Assembly (NCBI RefSeq): GCF_000381025.1 | Contig: NZ_KB905828.1 | Location: 1 to 64,000 of the forward strand | DNA: 64,000 bases | Origin: Streptomyces sulphureus DSM 40104 | GTDB lineage: Bacteria; Actinomycetota; Actinomycetes; Streptomycetales; Streptomycetaceae | Reading direction: 5' to 3' | In this document: positions 26,640-35,241 of the stretch, piece by piece | Numbering within the stretch: position 1 is the stretch's first letter | Layout: each line of letters begins with the position of its first letter | Notes under the pieces: generated by a model | Seen by the model: only the letters and a program-made list of their open reading frames with translations | Database searches by the model: none | Told to the model about the DNA's origin: nothing | Program-made: the position numbers and the translations under genes

Positions 26640-26862
26640 TCGTGGCGTCTGCATCGTTCGTGGTGGGTGGCGCGGCCTTTGACCGGCTTATCCTTCGCCA
26701 GGCAGGCCGACGCGGCGCGTATCGGCGCCGTCGACTTCGTCGAGCAGTACCTCGTCGTGCAGTCGGCAACCGGTAGTCGGCCAGGTACCGGAAGCGGTGT
26801 TCCTTCTTCGGCAACAGCGGCGCGACCCGCTTCCACGGGTCTTCCGGCTCGCCGTACGGGAC
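26640..26862 (-). pseudogene. IS5-family transposase remnant (possible)
   Basis: One minus-strand frame reads YGEPEDPWKRVAPLLPKKEH and then RFRYLADYRLP (about 26862-26764), like the N-terminus of IS5-type transposases. It then jumps to another frame giving LHDEVLLDEVDGADTRRVG, resembling the segment after the conserved Trp-rich region. The intervening 40 or so residues are missing. There are no clear terminal inverted repeats. The surrounding 26538-27419 has no intact gene and carries a run of about nine or ten G at 26600. Confidence 0.45.
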
Positions 26863-27419
26863 GAAGTTCCCAGGGGCAGACAACACCCAGCTCACCCACC
26901 GGTACGGCCGCCAAAGACGCCCCGTGTTCGAGCGGCTTCCGTTGTTCGCAGATACCCCATGCGCCGGCTCCCCCATTCTTGCGGTCCAGGTAAACAAGCG
27001 TTCAGCGTCAGACCCTCCGTACTGAATAGTAGAAAACTGGTGACACGTGCACTGCTCGCATCTACTCGCGACAACTATGTAGAGTGCGCCCCATGAAGGG
27101 CGTGACACTCGTCGGCGGGGCATTGTCAGCTCGCAAGCCCAGCCTTGTCGATCCATGGACCCGGGGAAAAGGCATAGACCTTCCCCGGATCAGTGGGGCT
27201 CCGGCGGGTCGAACGTCTCACCATTCGTCATCGCTCACACGGTTGGCATCCTGGCGTGCACCACATCATCGACGACGCCCGGATGTCAACGTTTGCGCCT
27301 TCGTAGGCCACACGCTTCCACGGATCTTTTCGACGGCGGCGGACCATGCGAAATCGGCGCCACCGCGGATTCCTGCTCGACCGAATGAGGAATCGCCATG
27401 GTGATCAGGGGGAATAGAA
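26863..27419. other. intergenic stretch upstream of second LuxR paralogue
   Basis: About 560 bases with lower GC than the flanks and no supported gene. It includes AT-rich segments near 27020-27080 (ACTGAATAGTAGAAAACTGG) that could hold a promoter. It follows the transposase remnant and precedes the regulator at 27420. Confidence 0.4.
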
Positions 27420-28055
27420 ATGGGAGCAATCATCATAGACGGGCATCCTTGTGTCCGAGCGGCGATGGGAAGCCTTATCGCCTCAGGAACGACTCTAAAA
27501 TTCCTGGGTGAATCGGCTTCCGCGAGCGAAGGAATAGCTCAGGTGCAGTATTTGCGCCCGAGCCTGGTGATATCCGAGCTGGAACCCCTACGCGGACCGC
27601 GTGGATGCGAGCTGCTGTGGTGCATCAACTCGATGCCCTGGAGCCCGAGGCTCATGGTCTTCTCCGCGACCCGCGATCCCGCCGAGGTAGTGGCAGCTCT
27701 GTCCTGTGGCGCCGACAGCTTCGTCCACAAGAGCATTCCGACGACCGAGGTTTTGCAGGCGATAGAGAGAACGAACCGCGGGGAGAGCGTCCTCGCGCTC
27801 GAAGGTGACTCGATCCCGGACGAGACACTGCCCAAGGTCATCGCGCGCCACCTCCTCACCGACAGGGAAGGCGAGGTGCTCCGCCTCCTGCTCGGGCGGT
27901 GCAGCAACGGAGAGATCGCCTCGGCACTGAGCCTGACTCAGCAGACCGTGAAGAACTATGTGAGCCGCGTGTTCCGCAAGATCGGCGTAAAGAGCCGCCG
28001 ACAGCTCCGGGATTCGATTGCCGCCATGGTCACGCGCTGCCAGGAGGGCAATTGA
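27420..28055 (+). CDS. LuxR-type regulator with Glu in place of the phosphoacceptor Asp
   Basis: A 211-residue paralogue of the gene at 25743, sharing FVHKS, RGESVL and QTVKNxVSRxFRK. The receiver has Asp 7 but Glu 53 at the phosphorylation site (LVISELEP). A D-to-E change often mimics phosphorylation, so the protein may be constitutively active. The LuxR HTH lies at about 140-205 (LTDREGEVLRLLLGR). AGGGGGAAT lies upstream. Together with the genes at 9855 and 25743 it brackets the polyketide operon, which it probably helps regulate. Confidence 0.82.
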   Translation: MGAIIIDGHPCVRAAMGSLIASGTTLKFLGESASASEGIAQVQYLRPSLVISELEPLRGPRGCELLWCINSMPWSPRLMVFSATRDPAEVVAALSCGADSFVHKSIPTTEVLQAIERTNRGESVLALEGDSIPDETLPKVIARHLLTDREGEVLRLLLGRCSNGEIASALSLTQQTVKNYVSRVFRKIGVKSRRQLRDSIAAMVTRCQEGN

Positions 28056-28068
28056 GCCGCAGGACTCT

Positions 28069-28103
28069 CCCCTGCCGTACCGACGGGATCGGCACGGCAG
28101 GGG
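28069..28103. terminator. stem-loop after LuxR gene
   Basis: A 10-bp perfect stem CCCCTGCCGT / ACGGCAGGGG with a 15-base loop, 14 bases after the LuxR stop. It marks the right edge of the secondary-metabolite region before the convergent aldehyde dehydrogenase. Confidence 0.65.
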
Positions 28104-28303
28104 CGCCGCCCGGGCGGTTCCGAAAAGCCGCAACCACCCGGCGCCGCACATGACCCAGTGGGTGTCCGTTCGCGGTGGCCTTTCGGGAACAGCACGACGA
28201 GAGTGGTCCCTCTTCCAAACCGCCTGGTGAGGAGTGGCCGCGCGTTTGGAGGCTGCCGTGGCGCCGGAGCACCCAGGGACGAACCCCCACGCGCGAGCAC
28301 AGG

Positions 28304-29713
28304 TCAGTAGCGCAGCTCGGCCGGGAGTCCCGCAACGGGCACGTTCTGGTAGGCGACGGGGCGGAGGAACCGGTGTATGGCCGCAGTACCGACAGAGGTC
28401 GTGGTGGGCGCTGTGGTGGCGGGCCAGGGACCGCCGTGCTGCTGCGCGTCGCTGACGGTCACGCCGGTGGGCCACTCGTTCCACAGGACGCGGCCGACTC
28501 GTTCGGCCAGCGCGTCGAGGAGGGTGAGAGCGTCGGCGTCCGGGGCCTCGCCGCCGTGCACGGACCCCGTGAGACTGCCGCCCGACGCATCGAGCACCCG
28601 GACGACCTCGTCCAGCGACTCGTACTCCACCAGCAAGGTGGCGGGCCCGAAGACCTCGGTGGAGATCAGTGAAGGGTCGGCGAGGACAGCTTGCGCATCG
28701 GTGCGCAGCAGGACGGCCTCGGGTCCGTCCTGGCGGCCCTCGGCGCGGGCGGCCGTGCCGACGTCGGGCCGCGAGGACAGTTCTCGCAGGGACTCCCGGT
28801 AGGCGTCGTGGATGCGTTCGTTGAGCATGGGGCCGGGTGCGACCGCAGGTACGGCAGCGGCGAAGTCCGTGGCGTCCGGCACGAAGACGACGCCGGGTTG
28901 GGTGCAGAACTGGCCCGAGCCCAGTGAGTACGAGTCGGCGAAGCCCTCGGCGATCTCGAGGCCGCGTTCCCTCCAGCCCGACGGAGTGACGACGACGGGG
29001 TTGGTCGAGCCGAGTTCGCCGTAGAAGGGGATGGGGTCGGGCCGGCGGGCGGCGAGGTCGAACAGCGCCCGGCCGCCATGGGTCGAGCCGGTGAAACCGA
29101 CTGCCTTGATGCGACTGTCCTGGACGGCGGCCACGCCGGCCTCCTGCCCTTCGACGAGGGAGAGCAGGCCCTGCGGTGCTCCGGCCGCCGTCAGCGCCTC
29201 GGTGACCGTACGGGCGGTGAGGACGGAGAGTTCGGGATGGCCGGGGTGAGCCTTGACGACGACAGGGCAGCCTGCCGCCAGCGCGCTGACGGTGTCACCA
29301 CCGAACACGCTGAACGCGAAAGGGAAGTTGGAAGCAGCGAAGACCAGCACCGGGCCGAGGGGCAGGTGGGTGCGCCGGATGTCGGGGCGCGGGCCCATGG
29401 GCCAGTCCGCGTCGGCGTGGTCGATTCGTGCGTCGAGGAAGGCTCCCTGCTCCAGACGGTCGGCGAAGAGCCGCGCCTGGAAGGTGGTGCGGGCGAGTTC
29501 GCCGCGGAGTCGGGCCTCCGTCAGACGCGTCTCGCGCTGTGCCACAGGTATGAGGGTGTCAGCCGCCGCGTCCAGGGCGTCGGCGGCGGTCCGCAACTGG
29601 CGGGCGCGGTCACCGGCCCGCGTATTGCGGGCAGGGCGTTGTGCCGAGCGGGCCGCGGCAAGCGCCGTGTGGACGGGAGCGGGGTAGGGCACGGTGGTGA
29701 CGGGTGGAGTCAC
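28304..29713 (-). CDS. aldehyde dehydrogenase, probable 2-oxoglutarate semialdehyde dehydrogenase
   Basis: A 469-residue NAD(P)-dependent dehydrogenase. It has Asn 129 in FAASNFPFAFS, Glu 233 in YGELGSTNP and the catalytic Cys 270 in SGQFCTQPG. The FAASNFPFAFSVFGGD and STNPVVV signatures are those of the KGSADH (2,5-dioxovalerate dehydrogenase) branch, which makes 2-oxoglutarate. The DHDPS-family gene nearby supports that role. The GTG at 29713 has GGAGGA seven bases upstream. Follows GntR in the same direction (71-bp gap). Confidence 0.85.
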   Translation of the reverse strand: MTPPVTTVPYPAPVHTALAAARSAQRPARNTRAGDRARQLRTAADALDAAADTLIPVAQRETRLTEARLRGELARTTFQARLFADRLEQGAFLDARIDHADADWPMGPRPDIRRTHLPLGPVLVFAASNFPFAFSVFGGDTVSALAAGCPVVVKAHPGHPELSVLTARTVTEALTAAGAPQGLLSLVEGQEAGVAAVQDSRIKAVGFTGSTHGGRALFDLAARRPDPIPFYGELGSTNPVVVTPSGWRERGLEIAEGFADSYSLGSGQFCTQPGVVFVPDATDFAAAVPAVAPGPMLNERIHDAYRESLRELSSRPDVGTAARAEGRQDGPEAVLLRTDAQAVLADPSLISTEVFGPATLLVEYESLDEVVRVLDASGGSLTGSVHGGEAPDADALTLLDALAERVGRVLWNEWPTGVTVSDAQQHGGPWPATTAPTTTSVGTAAIHRFLRPVAYQNVPVAGLPAELRY

Positions 29714-29784
29714 GGGGTCCTCCGGGTGTGTGGTGCTGATGTGCTGACGGCCGCCGAAGATCCGAGCGATGCCGCGCAGAGGTC

Positions 29785-30480
29785 TCAGGTGACGATCGTG
29801 TGCGAGGCCATGTCGGCGAGGGTCCACTCCTCGATCTCCACGAGGTGGAGCGCGGCTGCCTCCTGTGCCTTGTCCACATCGCGGGCGGCTATGGCGTCCA
29901 AGATCTCCAGGTGCCGCTTGGTCGACCCGGCCAGTCGGTGGCGCCCGGTGGCACCGAGAACGCGCAGCCAGTAGACGAACGGTTCGACGGATTCGCGGGC
30001 AGAGATCAACCGGCTGTTGCCGGTGGCGACGACGATCTCCCGGTGGATGCGGGTGTCGCTGGCGAAGAAAGGATCGTAGTCGCCGTTGTCGGCGGCTTTG
30101 AGCGCGGAGACAGCCTCAGCACGCAGGTCGGCGATCTGCTCTCCCGGCATGTTCACGGCGGCGACACCGGTCGCAAGCCACTCCAGTGCCTTGCGCAGTT
30201 GGCAGACCTCATGCACGTCGTGACGACTCGGCCGGGTCACAAAGGTGCCGGACCGCGGCCGGGTCTCCACGAGCCGGTCGTTCTCCAGGCGCACGAGCGT
30301 GTCCCGTACCGGCGTGCGGGACACTCCGAACTCCTTGGCGATGGCCTGCGGGTCGAGTCGTGAGCCCGGTGCATAGACCCCGGTGGTGATGCGGTCACAC
30401 AGGATGCCGTACAGCTGATCGGCGATCGAGCCGACCACGAGGGCGGGCTCGCTGCTGTTCTGAGGGTGCTGAGTGGCCAT
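29785..30480 (-). CDS. GntR-family regulator, FadR subfamily
   Basis: A 231-residue repressor. A winged HTH at about 20-85 (YAPGSRLDPQAIAKEFGVSR, then TPVRDTLVRLENDRLVE) precedes an FCD domain (about 95-220) with metal-ligand candidates in SDTRIHREIV and HLEILDAI. It likely senses an organic acid and represses the surrounding catabolic genes. A candidate operator lies 26-39 bases before its start, with a second copy in the divergent promoter at 31445. Confidence 0.88.
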   Translation of the reverse strand: MATQHPQNSSEPALVVGSIADQLYGILCDRITTGVYAPGSRLDPQAIAKEFGVSRTPVRDTLVRLENDRLVETRPRSGTFVTRPSRHDVHEVCQLRKALEWLATGVAAVNMPGEQIADLRAEAVSALKAADNGDYDPFFASDTRIHREIVVATGNSRLISARESVEPFVYWLRVLGATGRHRLAGSTKRHLEILDAIAARDVDKAQEAAALHLVEIEEWTLADMASHTIVT

Positions 30481-30505
30481 GGACTGCTCCTGCGGGAAAC
30501 TGATG

Positions 30506-30519
30506 TCTAATCGATCAGA
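30506..30519. promoter_or_regulatory. candidate GntR operator 1
   Basis: TCTAATCGATCAGA, a near-palindrome 26-39 bases upstream of the GntR start and overlapping the stop of the DHDPS-family gene. It differs at three positions from the perfect palindrome at 31445, suggesting autoregulation. Confidence 0.6.
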
Positions 30520-31394
30520 TTAGCCGCAACGAGCGCCGTGCGGATGCGCTCGCGCTCGGCCTCGGTCGCGGGCGCGAAGGGCCGCCGCGGCAGACCCGGG
30601 GAGCGTCCTTGGAGCTCGAGCGCGGCCTTCAGGGTGGCCGGCAGATTCGGAGCATCGATGGCACGCCAGACGGTGAGTATGCGTTCGTGGAGCGCGAGAG
30701 CCGTGGCATGGTCGCCCGCCTGCACGGCGTTCCACAGCTCGACGCTCAACTGAGGGGTGACCGTCGGGATGGCGGCCAGCGCTCCGTGCGCGCCCATCAT
30801 GAAGGCGGGGTAGTGCAGGTCGTCCAGAGCGGCAAGGATCGTGAAGCGGTCGCGCACCCGGTGCAGCAGGTCGGCCAGAAGGTGGACGTCGCCGCCCGAC
30901 TGCTTGACGGCGACGACCTGCGGAACCTCACGCAGCAGCTCGATGGTGTCGATGGGCACCAGCGCCCACGGAACCACGTTGTACAGGACGATCGGCAGGT
31001 CGGTCGCTTCACCGATCTCGCGGTAGTGGGCCACCGTTTCCTGGGGCGACGCGCTGAAGACGTAGTGAATCGGGGTGACCTGCAGCGCATCGACTCCGGC
31101 CTCCTTCAAGGCCAGTGAGTAACGCTTGGCCTGCGCGGTGGAGTTCTGAATGACTCCGCCGATCACCGGCACCCTGCCGGCGACCTCGTCGACGACAGTC
31201 GCACAGATGGCGGCGCTCTCCTCCAACGACAGCGTCTGCCCTTCGCCGGTGCTGCCGCACGCGCACAGCGCTGTGACCCCCCGGGCCAGGAGGTACTGCA
31301 CCTCGCCGCGCAGCAGGTCGAGATCGACCTGGTCGTGCTCGTCGAACGGCGTGACCACCGTCGAAATCATGCCTTCGAGCCGCACTTCCTTCAC
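30507..31394 (-). CDS. DHDPS/NAL-family lyase or dehydratase
   Basis: A 295-residue class I aldolase-fold enzyme. It has GSTGEG (47-52), Tyr 138 (VLYNVV) and the Schiff-base Lys 164 (VVAVKQSGG). The YNVVPWALV pocket differs from true dihydrodipicolinate synthase. With the neighbouring KGSADH-like dehydrogenase, a 5-keto-4-deoxyglucarate dehydratase or pyrroline-4-hydroxy-2-carboxylate deaminase role is most likely; both yield 2-oxoglutarate semialdehyde. GTG start with GGGAGG six bases upstream. Divergent from the MHS transporter. Confidence 0.85.
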   Translation of the reverse strand: MKEVRLEGMISTVVTPFDEHDQVDLDLLRGEVQYLLARGVTALCACGSTGEGQTLSLEESAAICATVVDEVAGRVPVIGGVIQNSTAQAKRYSLALKEAGVDALQVTPIHYVFSASPQETVAHYREIGEATDLPIVLYNVVPWALVPIDTIELLREVPQVVAVKQSGGDVHLLADLLHRVRDRFTILAALDDLHYPAFMMGAHGALAAIPTVTPQLSVELWNAVQAGDHATALALHERILTVWRAIDAPNLPATLKAALELQGRSPGLPRRPFAPATEAERERIRTALVAANLID

Positions 31395-31444
31395 GGATTG
31401 CCTCCCGCTGCTGCTCTTGCCGCCCCTTCAGAGCGGATGTAATG

Positions 31445-31458
31445 TCTGATGCATCAGA
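31445..31458. promoter_or_regulatory. candidate GntR operator 2
   Basis: The perfect 14-bp palindrome TCTGATGCATCAGA lies between the divergent DHDPS-family and MHS transporter genes. It matches the site at 30506 at 11 of 14 positions, so one GntR protein probably controls both directions. Confidence 0.7.
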
Positions 31459-31543
31459 TGTTAGCACGTGGGAAACGCGAAGGCACAGGCCGCTCCCGCC
31501 ATTGCCCGCATCGCCCAGAGCCGTACATCGCAACGGAGCGAGC

Positions 31544-32845
31544 ATGTCCACATCCGAGACATCCGAAGCTACGGCGCCCTCGCAGAGAAAATCGCTGCGC
31601 AGGGTCGTCACCGCCAGCACCCTCGGCACCACCGTCGAGTACTACGACTTCACTCTCTACGCCACCACGGCAGCGCTCGTCTTCGACAAGACCTTCTTCC
31701 CCACGGCCTCCCCGATCGTGGGCACCCTCGCCGCCTTCGCGACCTACTTCGTCGGCTACGTAGCCCGTCCGCTCGGCGGCATCGTCTTCGGACACTACGG
31801 CGACCGGCTGGGCCGCAAGAACGTCCTGATCATCACCATGCTCATGATGGGACTCGGGACCTTCGCCATCGGCCTGTTGCCCTCTTACGACAGCATCGGT
31901 GTCGCCGCACCCGTTCTCCTTGTCGCAATCCGGCTGGTCCAAGGGATCGGCATGGGCGGCGAGTACGGCGGCGGGCTGCTGATGGCGCTGGAGTACAGCC
32001 CCGCCCGCAGACAGGGGCTTGCCACCTCCCTGGTGCACATCGGTACCCCCGCGGGCGTCCTGCTCCCCGTCGGGCTGGTGACCGCGCTCGACGTCGTGCT
32101 GCCCGACGGGACGTACGACCAGTGGGCTTGGCGGCTGCCGTTCCTCGCGAGCATCCTGCTCGTCGGCGTCGGGGTCTACATCCGCCTACGGGTCACCGAG
32201 AGCCCCGAGTTCGTCAAGATGCGCGAGCAACGCGAAGTCCAGAGCCTCCCCGTGAAGGAGGTCTTCTCCAGGCAGTGGCGTGCCCTCGCCCTCTCCGTCG
32301 TCGCGAAGATCGCCGAGAGCGGGCTGTTCAACATCTACTACGTCGTTGCCATCACTTACGTCACCTCCGAACTCGACCTCGACAAAGGCCCGGTGCTGAT
32401 GGCGGTGCTCGTGGCCTGCGCGGTGGAGTGCCTGACACTTCCGTACTTCGGGGCACTGTCCGACCGTGTCGGCCGTCGGAAGGTCTACATCGGCGGAGCC
32501 GTCTTCCAGGCGCTGCTTGCCGTCCCCTTCTTCCTGCTCATGCAGACCGGTTCGTTCTGGGGATACGCGCTGGGAATGACCCTCGGGCTGGGCGTCGGCC
32601 ACGCCTCGATGTACGCAGCGCAAGGCGCGCTCTTCGCCAACCTCTACCCCGTCGACGTCCGCTACACCGGGCTGTCCGCCACCCAGCAGATCGGTGCCAC
32701 TCTCGGCGGCGGCTTCTCTCCCCTCATCGGCACCGCGCTGCTCACCGCGGGCGGGGGCCACTGGAGCTGGCTGGTCGTCTACTGCGTGGGAGTCGCCGTC
32801 CTCTCCGCGCTCGCTGCCTCCCGGCTGCGGGCCGGTGAACGATGA
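31544..32845 (+). CDS. MHS-family MFS transporter
   Basis: A 433-residue, twelve-helix metabolite:H+ symporter. The hallmark TVEYYDFTLY follows the N-terminal tail and GHYGDRLGRKNVL is the loop 2-3 motif. GIGMGGEYGGG and SPARRQGLATS mark helix 4-5. It likely imports the acid or polyol degraded by the neighbouring enzymes. The ATG at 31544 has GGAG upstream and lies just after the palindromic operator. DhaK follows after 52 bp, so the three form an operon. Confidence 0.87.
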   Translation: MSTSETSEATAPSQRKSLRRVVTASTLGTTVEYYDFTLYATTAALVFDKTFFPTASPIVGTLAAFATYFVGYVARPLGGIVFGHYGDRLGRKNVLIITMLMMGLGTFAIGLLPSYDSIGVAAPVLLVAIRLVQGIGMGGEYGGGLLMALEYSPARRQGLATSLVHIGTPAGVLLPVGLVTALDVVLPDGTYDQWAWRLPFLASILLVGVGVYIRLRVTESPEFVKMREQREVQSLPVKEVFSRQWRALALSVVAKIAESGLFNIYYVVAITYVTSELDLDKGPVLMAVLVACAVECLTLPYFGALSDRVGRRKVYIGGAVFQALLAVPFFLLMQTGSFWGYALGMTLGLGVGHASMYAAQGALFANLYPVDVRYTGLSATQQIGATLGGGFSPLIGTALLTAGGGHWSWLVVYCVGVAVLSALAASRLRAGER

Positions 32846-32897
32846 GACGCCATGGCCGGAACGCCGACGCTTCCCCTGCCCGAAAGGACCCGGAGCG

Positions 32898-33905
32898 GTG
32901 AACCACCTCTTCCTCCCCCACACCGACCCCGTCGGCCTCGCACTCCGCGGCTTCGCCCGTGCCCACGCTCCGCTCGTGCAACTGCACGAGGACCCGCTGT
33001 TCGTCACCGCGACCGCGCCGCACCCCGACCGTCGTACCGCGCTCGTCTCCGGCGGCGGTTCCGGTCACGAACCCCTGCACACCGGCTTCGTCGGCCGCGG
33101 CATGCTGGACGCCGCCGTTCCCGGCCGGATCTTCGCGTCTCCGCACAACCGCCAGGTCTATGAGGCGAGCCGCGCCGTCGCCCGCGAGCAGGGCGTCATA
33201 CACATCGTCAAGAACTACACCGGCGACCGCATCAACTTCGGCATCGCCGACGAGCGGCTGCGCGCGGACGGCATCAAGGTGCAGCGGGTCCTGGTCGACG
33301 ACGACCTGGCCACCGAAAGCGACCGGACGGCGACCGGCCGACGCGGCACGGGCGCCACCGTCGCCGTCGAGAAGATCCTCGGCTCGGCCGCCGACACCGG
33401 CCTCGGCCTGGACGAGTTGGCACTGCTCGGACGGGAAGTCGCGGGCGCCTCGCGCAGCCTCGCCGTGGCCGGGCGCGCCCATACCTCCCCCTCCCGGGGC
33501 GGCGAGGCGTTCACGCTCGCACCGGACGAGATCGAGTACGGCGTCGGCATTCACGGCGAACGGGCCGCAACAACCATCGACCGCCCGGCACTCGACAACG
33601 TCGCCGAGAGAATGACCACCGAGCTGCTGGAGAGCCTGCCCAGCACGAGGGAGGGCGTGCTTCTCCTCGTGAACGGGCTGGGCGCGACCACGGCGCTGGA
33701 GCTGTACGCCGTCCACGAGCTCGTCAGCCAGATCCTGGAGAAGCGCGGGATCGACGTAGCCGCACGGCTCGTCGGCAGCTACGTCCCGGCCCTGGACATG
33801 AGCGGCTTCTCCCTCACCCTGACGGCTCTGCGTCCCGGGTGGCTCGACCTGTGGCAGAAGCCCGCCCGTACGCCCGCCTTCCCCGCAACGGAGCGATTCG
33901 CATGA
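32898..33905 (+). CDS. DhaK-type dihydroxyacetone/erythrulose kinase subunit
   Basis: A 335-residue DAK1-domain protein. GGGSGHEPLH starts the substrate pocket and GVGIHGER contains the His that forms a hemiaminal with the ketone substrate. It binds dihydroxyacetone or a related ketose such as erythrulose. ATP is supplied by the coupled DhaL subunit; no PTS DhaM is present, so an ATP-type enzyme is likely. The GTG at 32898 follows GGAG. Its role beside a DHDPS/ALDH pair suggests a second branch of polyol or sugar-acid catabolism. Confidence 0.87.
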   Translation: MNHLFLPHTDPVGLALRGFARAHAPLVQLHEDPLFVTATAPHPDRRTALVSGGGSGHEPLHTGFVGRGMLDAAVPGRIFASPHNRQVYEASRAVAREQGVIHIVKNYTGDRINFGIADERLRADGIKVQRVLVDDDLATESDRTATGRRGTGATVAVEKILGSAADTGLGLDELALLGREVAGASRSLAVAGRAHTSPSRGGEAFTLAPDEIEYGVGIHGERAATTIDRPALDNVAERMTTELLESLPSTREGVLLLVNGLGATTALELYAVHELVSQILEKRGIDVAARLVGSYVPALDMSGFSLTLTALRPGWLDLWQKPARTPAFPATERFA

Positions 33906-34561
33906 CAACGATCGACCAGTCCCGCGTGGTGCGCACTTACGCCCGAGCCGCCCGTACCGCGCACGAAGCGCTCACCGCGCTGGATCAGATCTCCGGTGAC
34001 GGGGACTTCGGGGACAATCTGCGCGACGGCCTCGATGCGACCGTCGCTGCGCTGGATGCCGGACCCGACGTCTCGGCGACCGCGGTAGCCGGCAGCGTCT
34101 TCCTCGACGAGGTGGGCGGCACCAGCGGCCCGCTGATCGGCCTTCTCTTCAACGAGGTCAGCCGCGCACTGAACGAAACGGCAGACGACCGGGCGGGTTG
34201 GACGGAAGGGGTACGGTCCGGTCTCGCGGCGATCCAGCGGGTCGGAGAGGCCGACCCAGGGGACCGCACCCTCGTCGACGCACTGGTCCCGGCCCTCGAC
34301 GCACTGGCCGGCGGAGGCTCCTGGACCAACGTCGCCGAAGCCGCACTGTCCGGTGCCTCGGCGACCGCCGACGTCCGAGCCCGCCGTGGCCGCGCCTCCT
34401 ACCTGGGCGAACGGGCCGTCGGGAGCCCCGACCCGGGAGCCACCGGCCTCGCCCTGCTCTTCTGGGCTCTGGCCCGCGTCGCCGAACCGGACGCCCGGCT
34501 CGGCGACGTCCAGGAACTGGTCCCCGTGCCGCGTGGCCCGGAGCAGACAGGTACGCGATGA
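33902..34561 (+). CDS. DhaL-type kinase subunit
   Basis: A 219-residue DAK2-domain protein that holds the nucleotide. The Mg/ADP loop is ISGDGDFGDNL (the family usually has GDGDTG), with GGTSGPL and GDRTLVDALVPAL following and YLGERAVGSPDPGA near the C-terminus. Its ATG overlaps the DhaK stop (ATGA), implying one-to-one production of the two subunits. The Phe in DGDFG is an uncommon but seen variant. Confidence 0.87.
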   Translation: MTTIDQSRVVRTYARAARTAHEALTALDQISGDGDFGDNLRDGLDATVAALDAGPDVSATAVAGSVFLDEVGGTSGPLIGLLFNEVSRALNETADDRAGWTEGVRSGLAAIQRVGEADPGDRTLVDALVPALDALAGGGSWTNVAEAALSGASATADVRARRGRASYLGERAVGSPDPGATGLALLFWALARVAEPDARLGDVQELVPVPRGPEQTGTR

Positions 34562-34570
34562 GTCGGTGCG

Positions 34571-34590
34571 GCGGGGCGTCCCAGCCCCGC
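34571..34590. terminator. short stem-loop after DhaL
   Basis: A GCGGGGC / GCCCCGC stem with a six-base loop nine bases after the DhaL stop. It is small but placed where the catabolic operon should end. Confidence 0.5.
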
Positions 34591-34908
34591 TTACATCCCT
34601 GCAACGACGGCCTGTTCTCCCGAGGTGTGCGTGAGTCCGTCGGCGCATGCACTCCGGGCCGCAGACCCGTACGTCCGAGAGCTCGCTCAAGTCGCACCGG
34701 ACACATCGAGCACTGCGCCGAGACCTTCCGACGACGCATCGCGAACCGGCGCATCGGTGGTCCAACCAAGCGAACTTTTCGTCGCAAATCGAGAGTTTCC
34801 ACCCGTAGCAGTACGCTCGATCCGGCGGTGTCCACGAGGGCTCACCTCGCCTCGCGCTGGGGCGCAGACGCCGTCCCGGTTCCAGCCGTTCGATGCGCGG
34901 GAGGCAGT
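34591..34908. other. leader and promoter region of the repeat-peptide unit
   Basis: About 320 bases without a supported gene. An AT-richer island near 34770-34805 (AAGCGAACTTTTCGTCGCAA) is the most likely promoter of the downstream peptide gene. GGGAGG lies just before its ATG. Confidence 0.45.
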
Positions 34909-35241
34909 ATGACCAGCCGCAAGCAGAACCCCGACGAGCAGGAGGGCCCCGCGGACGCGGGCGCAAAGGGCACCCCGGGTGTTGAGGACGGCGGAGCCGA
35001 CAGTGGTGCCGAGGGTCCGGCGGACGGCGGCGCCGCCGGCGTCCCCGGCGTCCACGACGGCGGCGCGGACGGTGGCGCCGAAGGCCCGGCGGACGCGGGT
35101 GCGGCCGGTACCCCGGGTGTCCGGGACGGCGGAGCGGACAGTGGCGCCGAAGGCCCGGCGGACGGCGGCGCCGCCGGCGTCCCCGGCGTCCACGACGGCG
35201 GCGCGGACGGCGACGCCGAGGAATCCGACGACCGCTCTTGA
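34909..35241 (+). CDS. tandem-repeat Asp/Gly/Ala-rich peptide, putative modification substrate
   Basis: A 110-residue protein. A 12-residue charged leader (MTSRKQNPDEQE) is followed by four contiguous 23-residue repeats and an acidic tail (ESDDRS). Each repeat reads GPADxGAxGxPGVxDGGADxGAE. Types alternate A-B-A-B: A has TPGV and SGAE, B has VPGVHDGG. It has no Cys, Trp or hydrophobic core and is strongly acidic, so it is disordered. GGGAGG precedes the ATG. Its stop overlaps the start of the JmjC oxygenase gene (TTGA). I infer a repetitive precursor or scaffold whose Asp, Pro or His residues are hydroxylated; a structural role is possible. I know no named family. Confidence 0.75.
   Translation: MTSRKQNPDEQEGPADAGAKGTPGVEDGGADSGAEGPADGGAAGVPGVHDGGADGGAEGPADAGAAGTPGVRDGGADSGAEGPADGGAAGVPGVHDGGADGDAEESDDRS
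34945..35220 (+). repeat. four 69-bp in-frame tandem repeats
   Basis: Four 69-base units without gaps encode the 23-residue repeats of the preceding peptide. Units 1 and 3 resemble each other more than 2 and 4 do, giving a 138-base higher-order period and implying duplication of a two-unit block. Confidence 0.85.
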
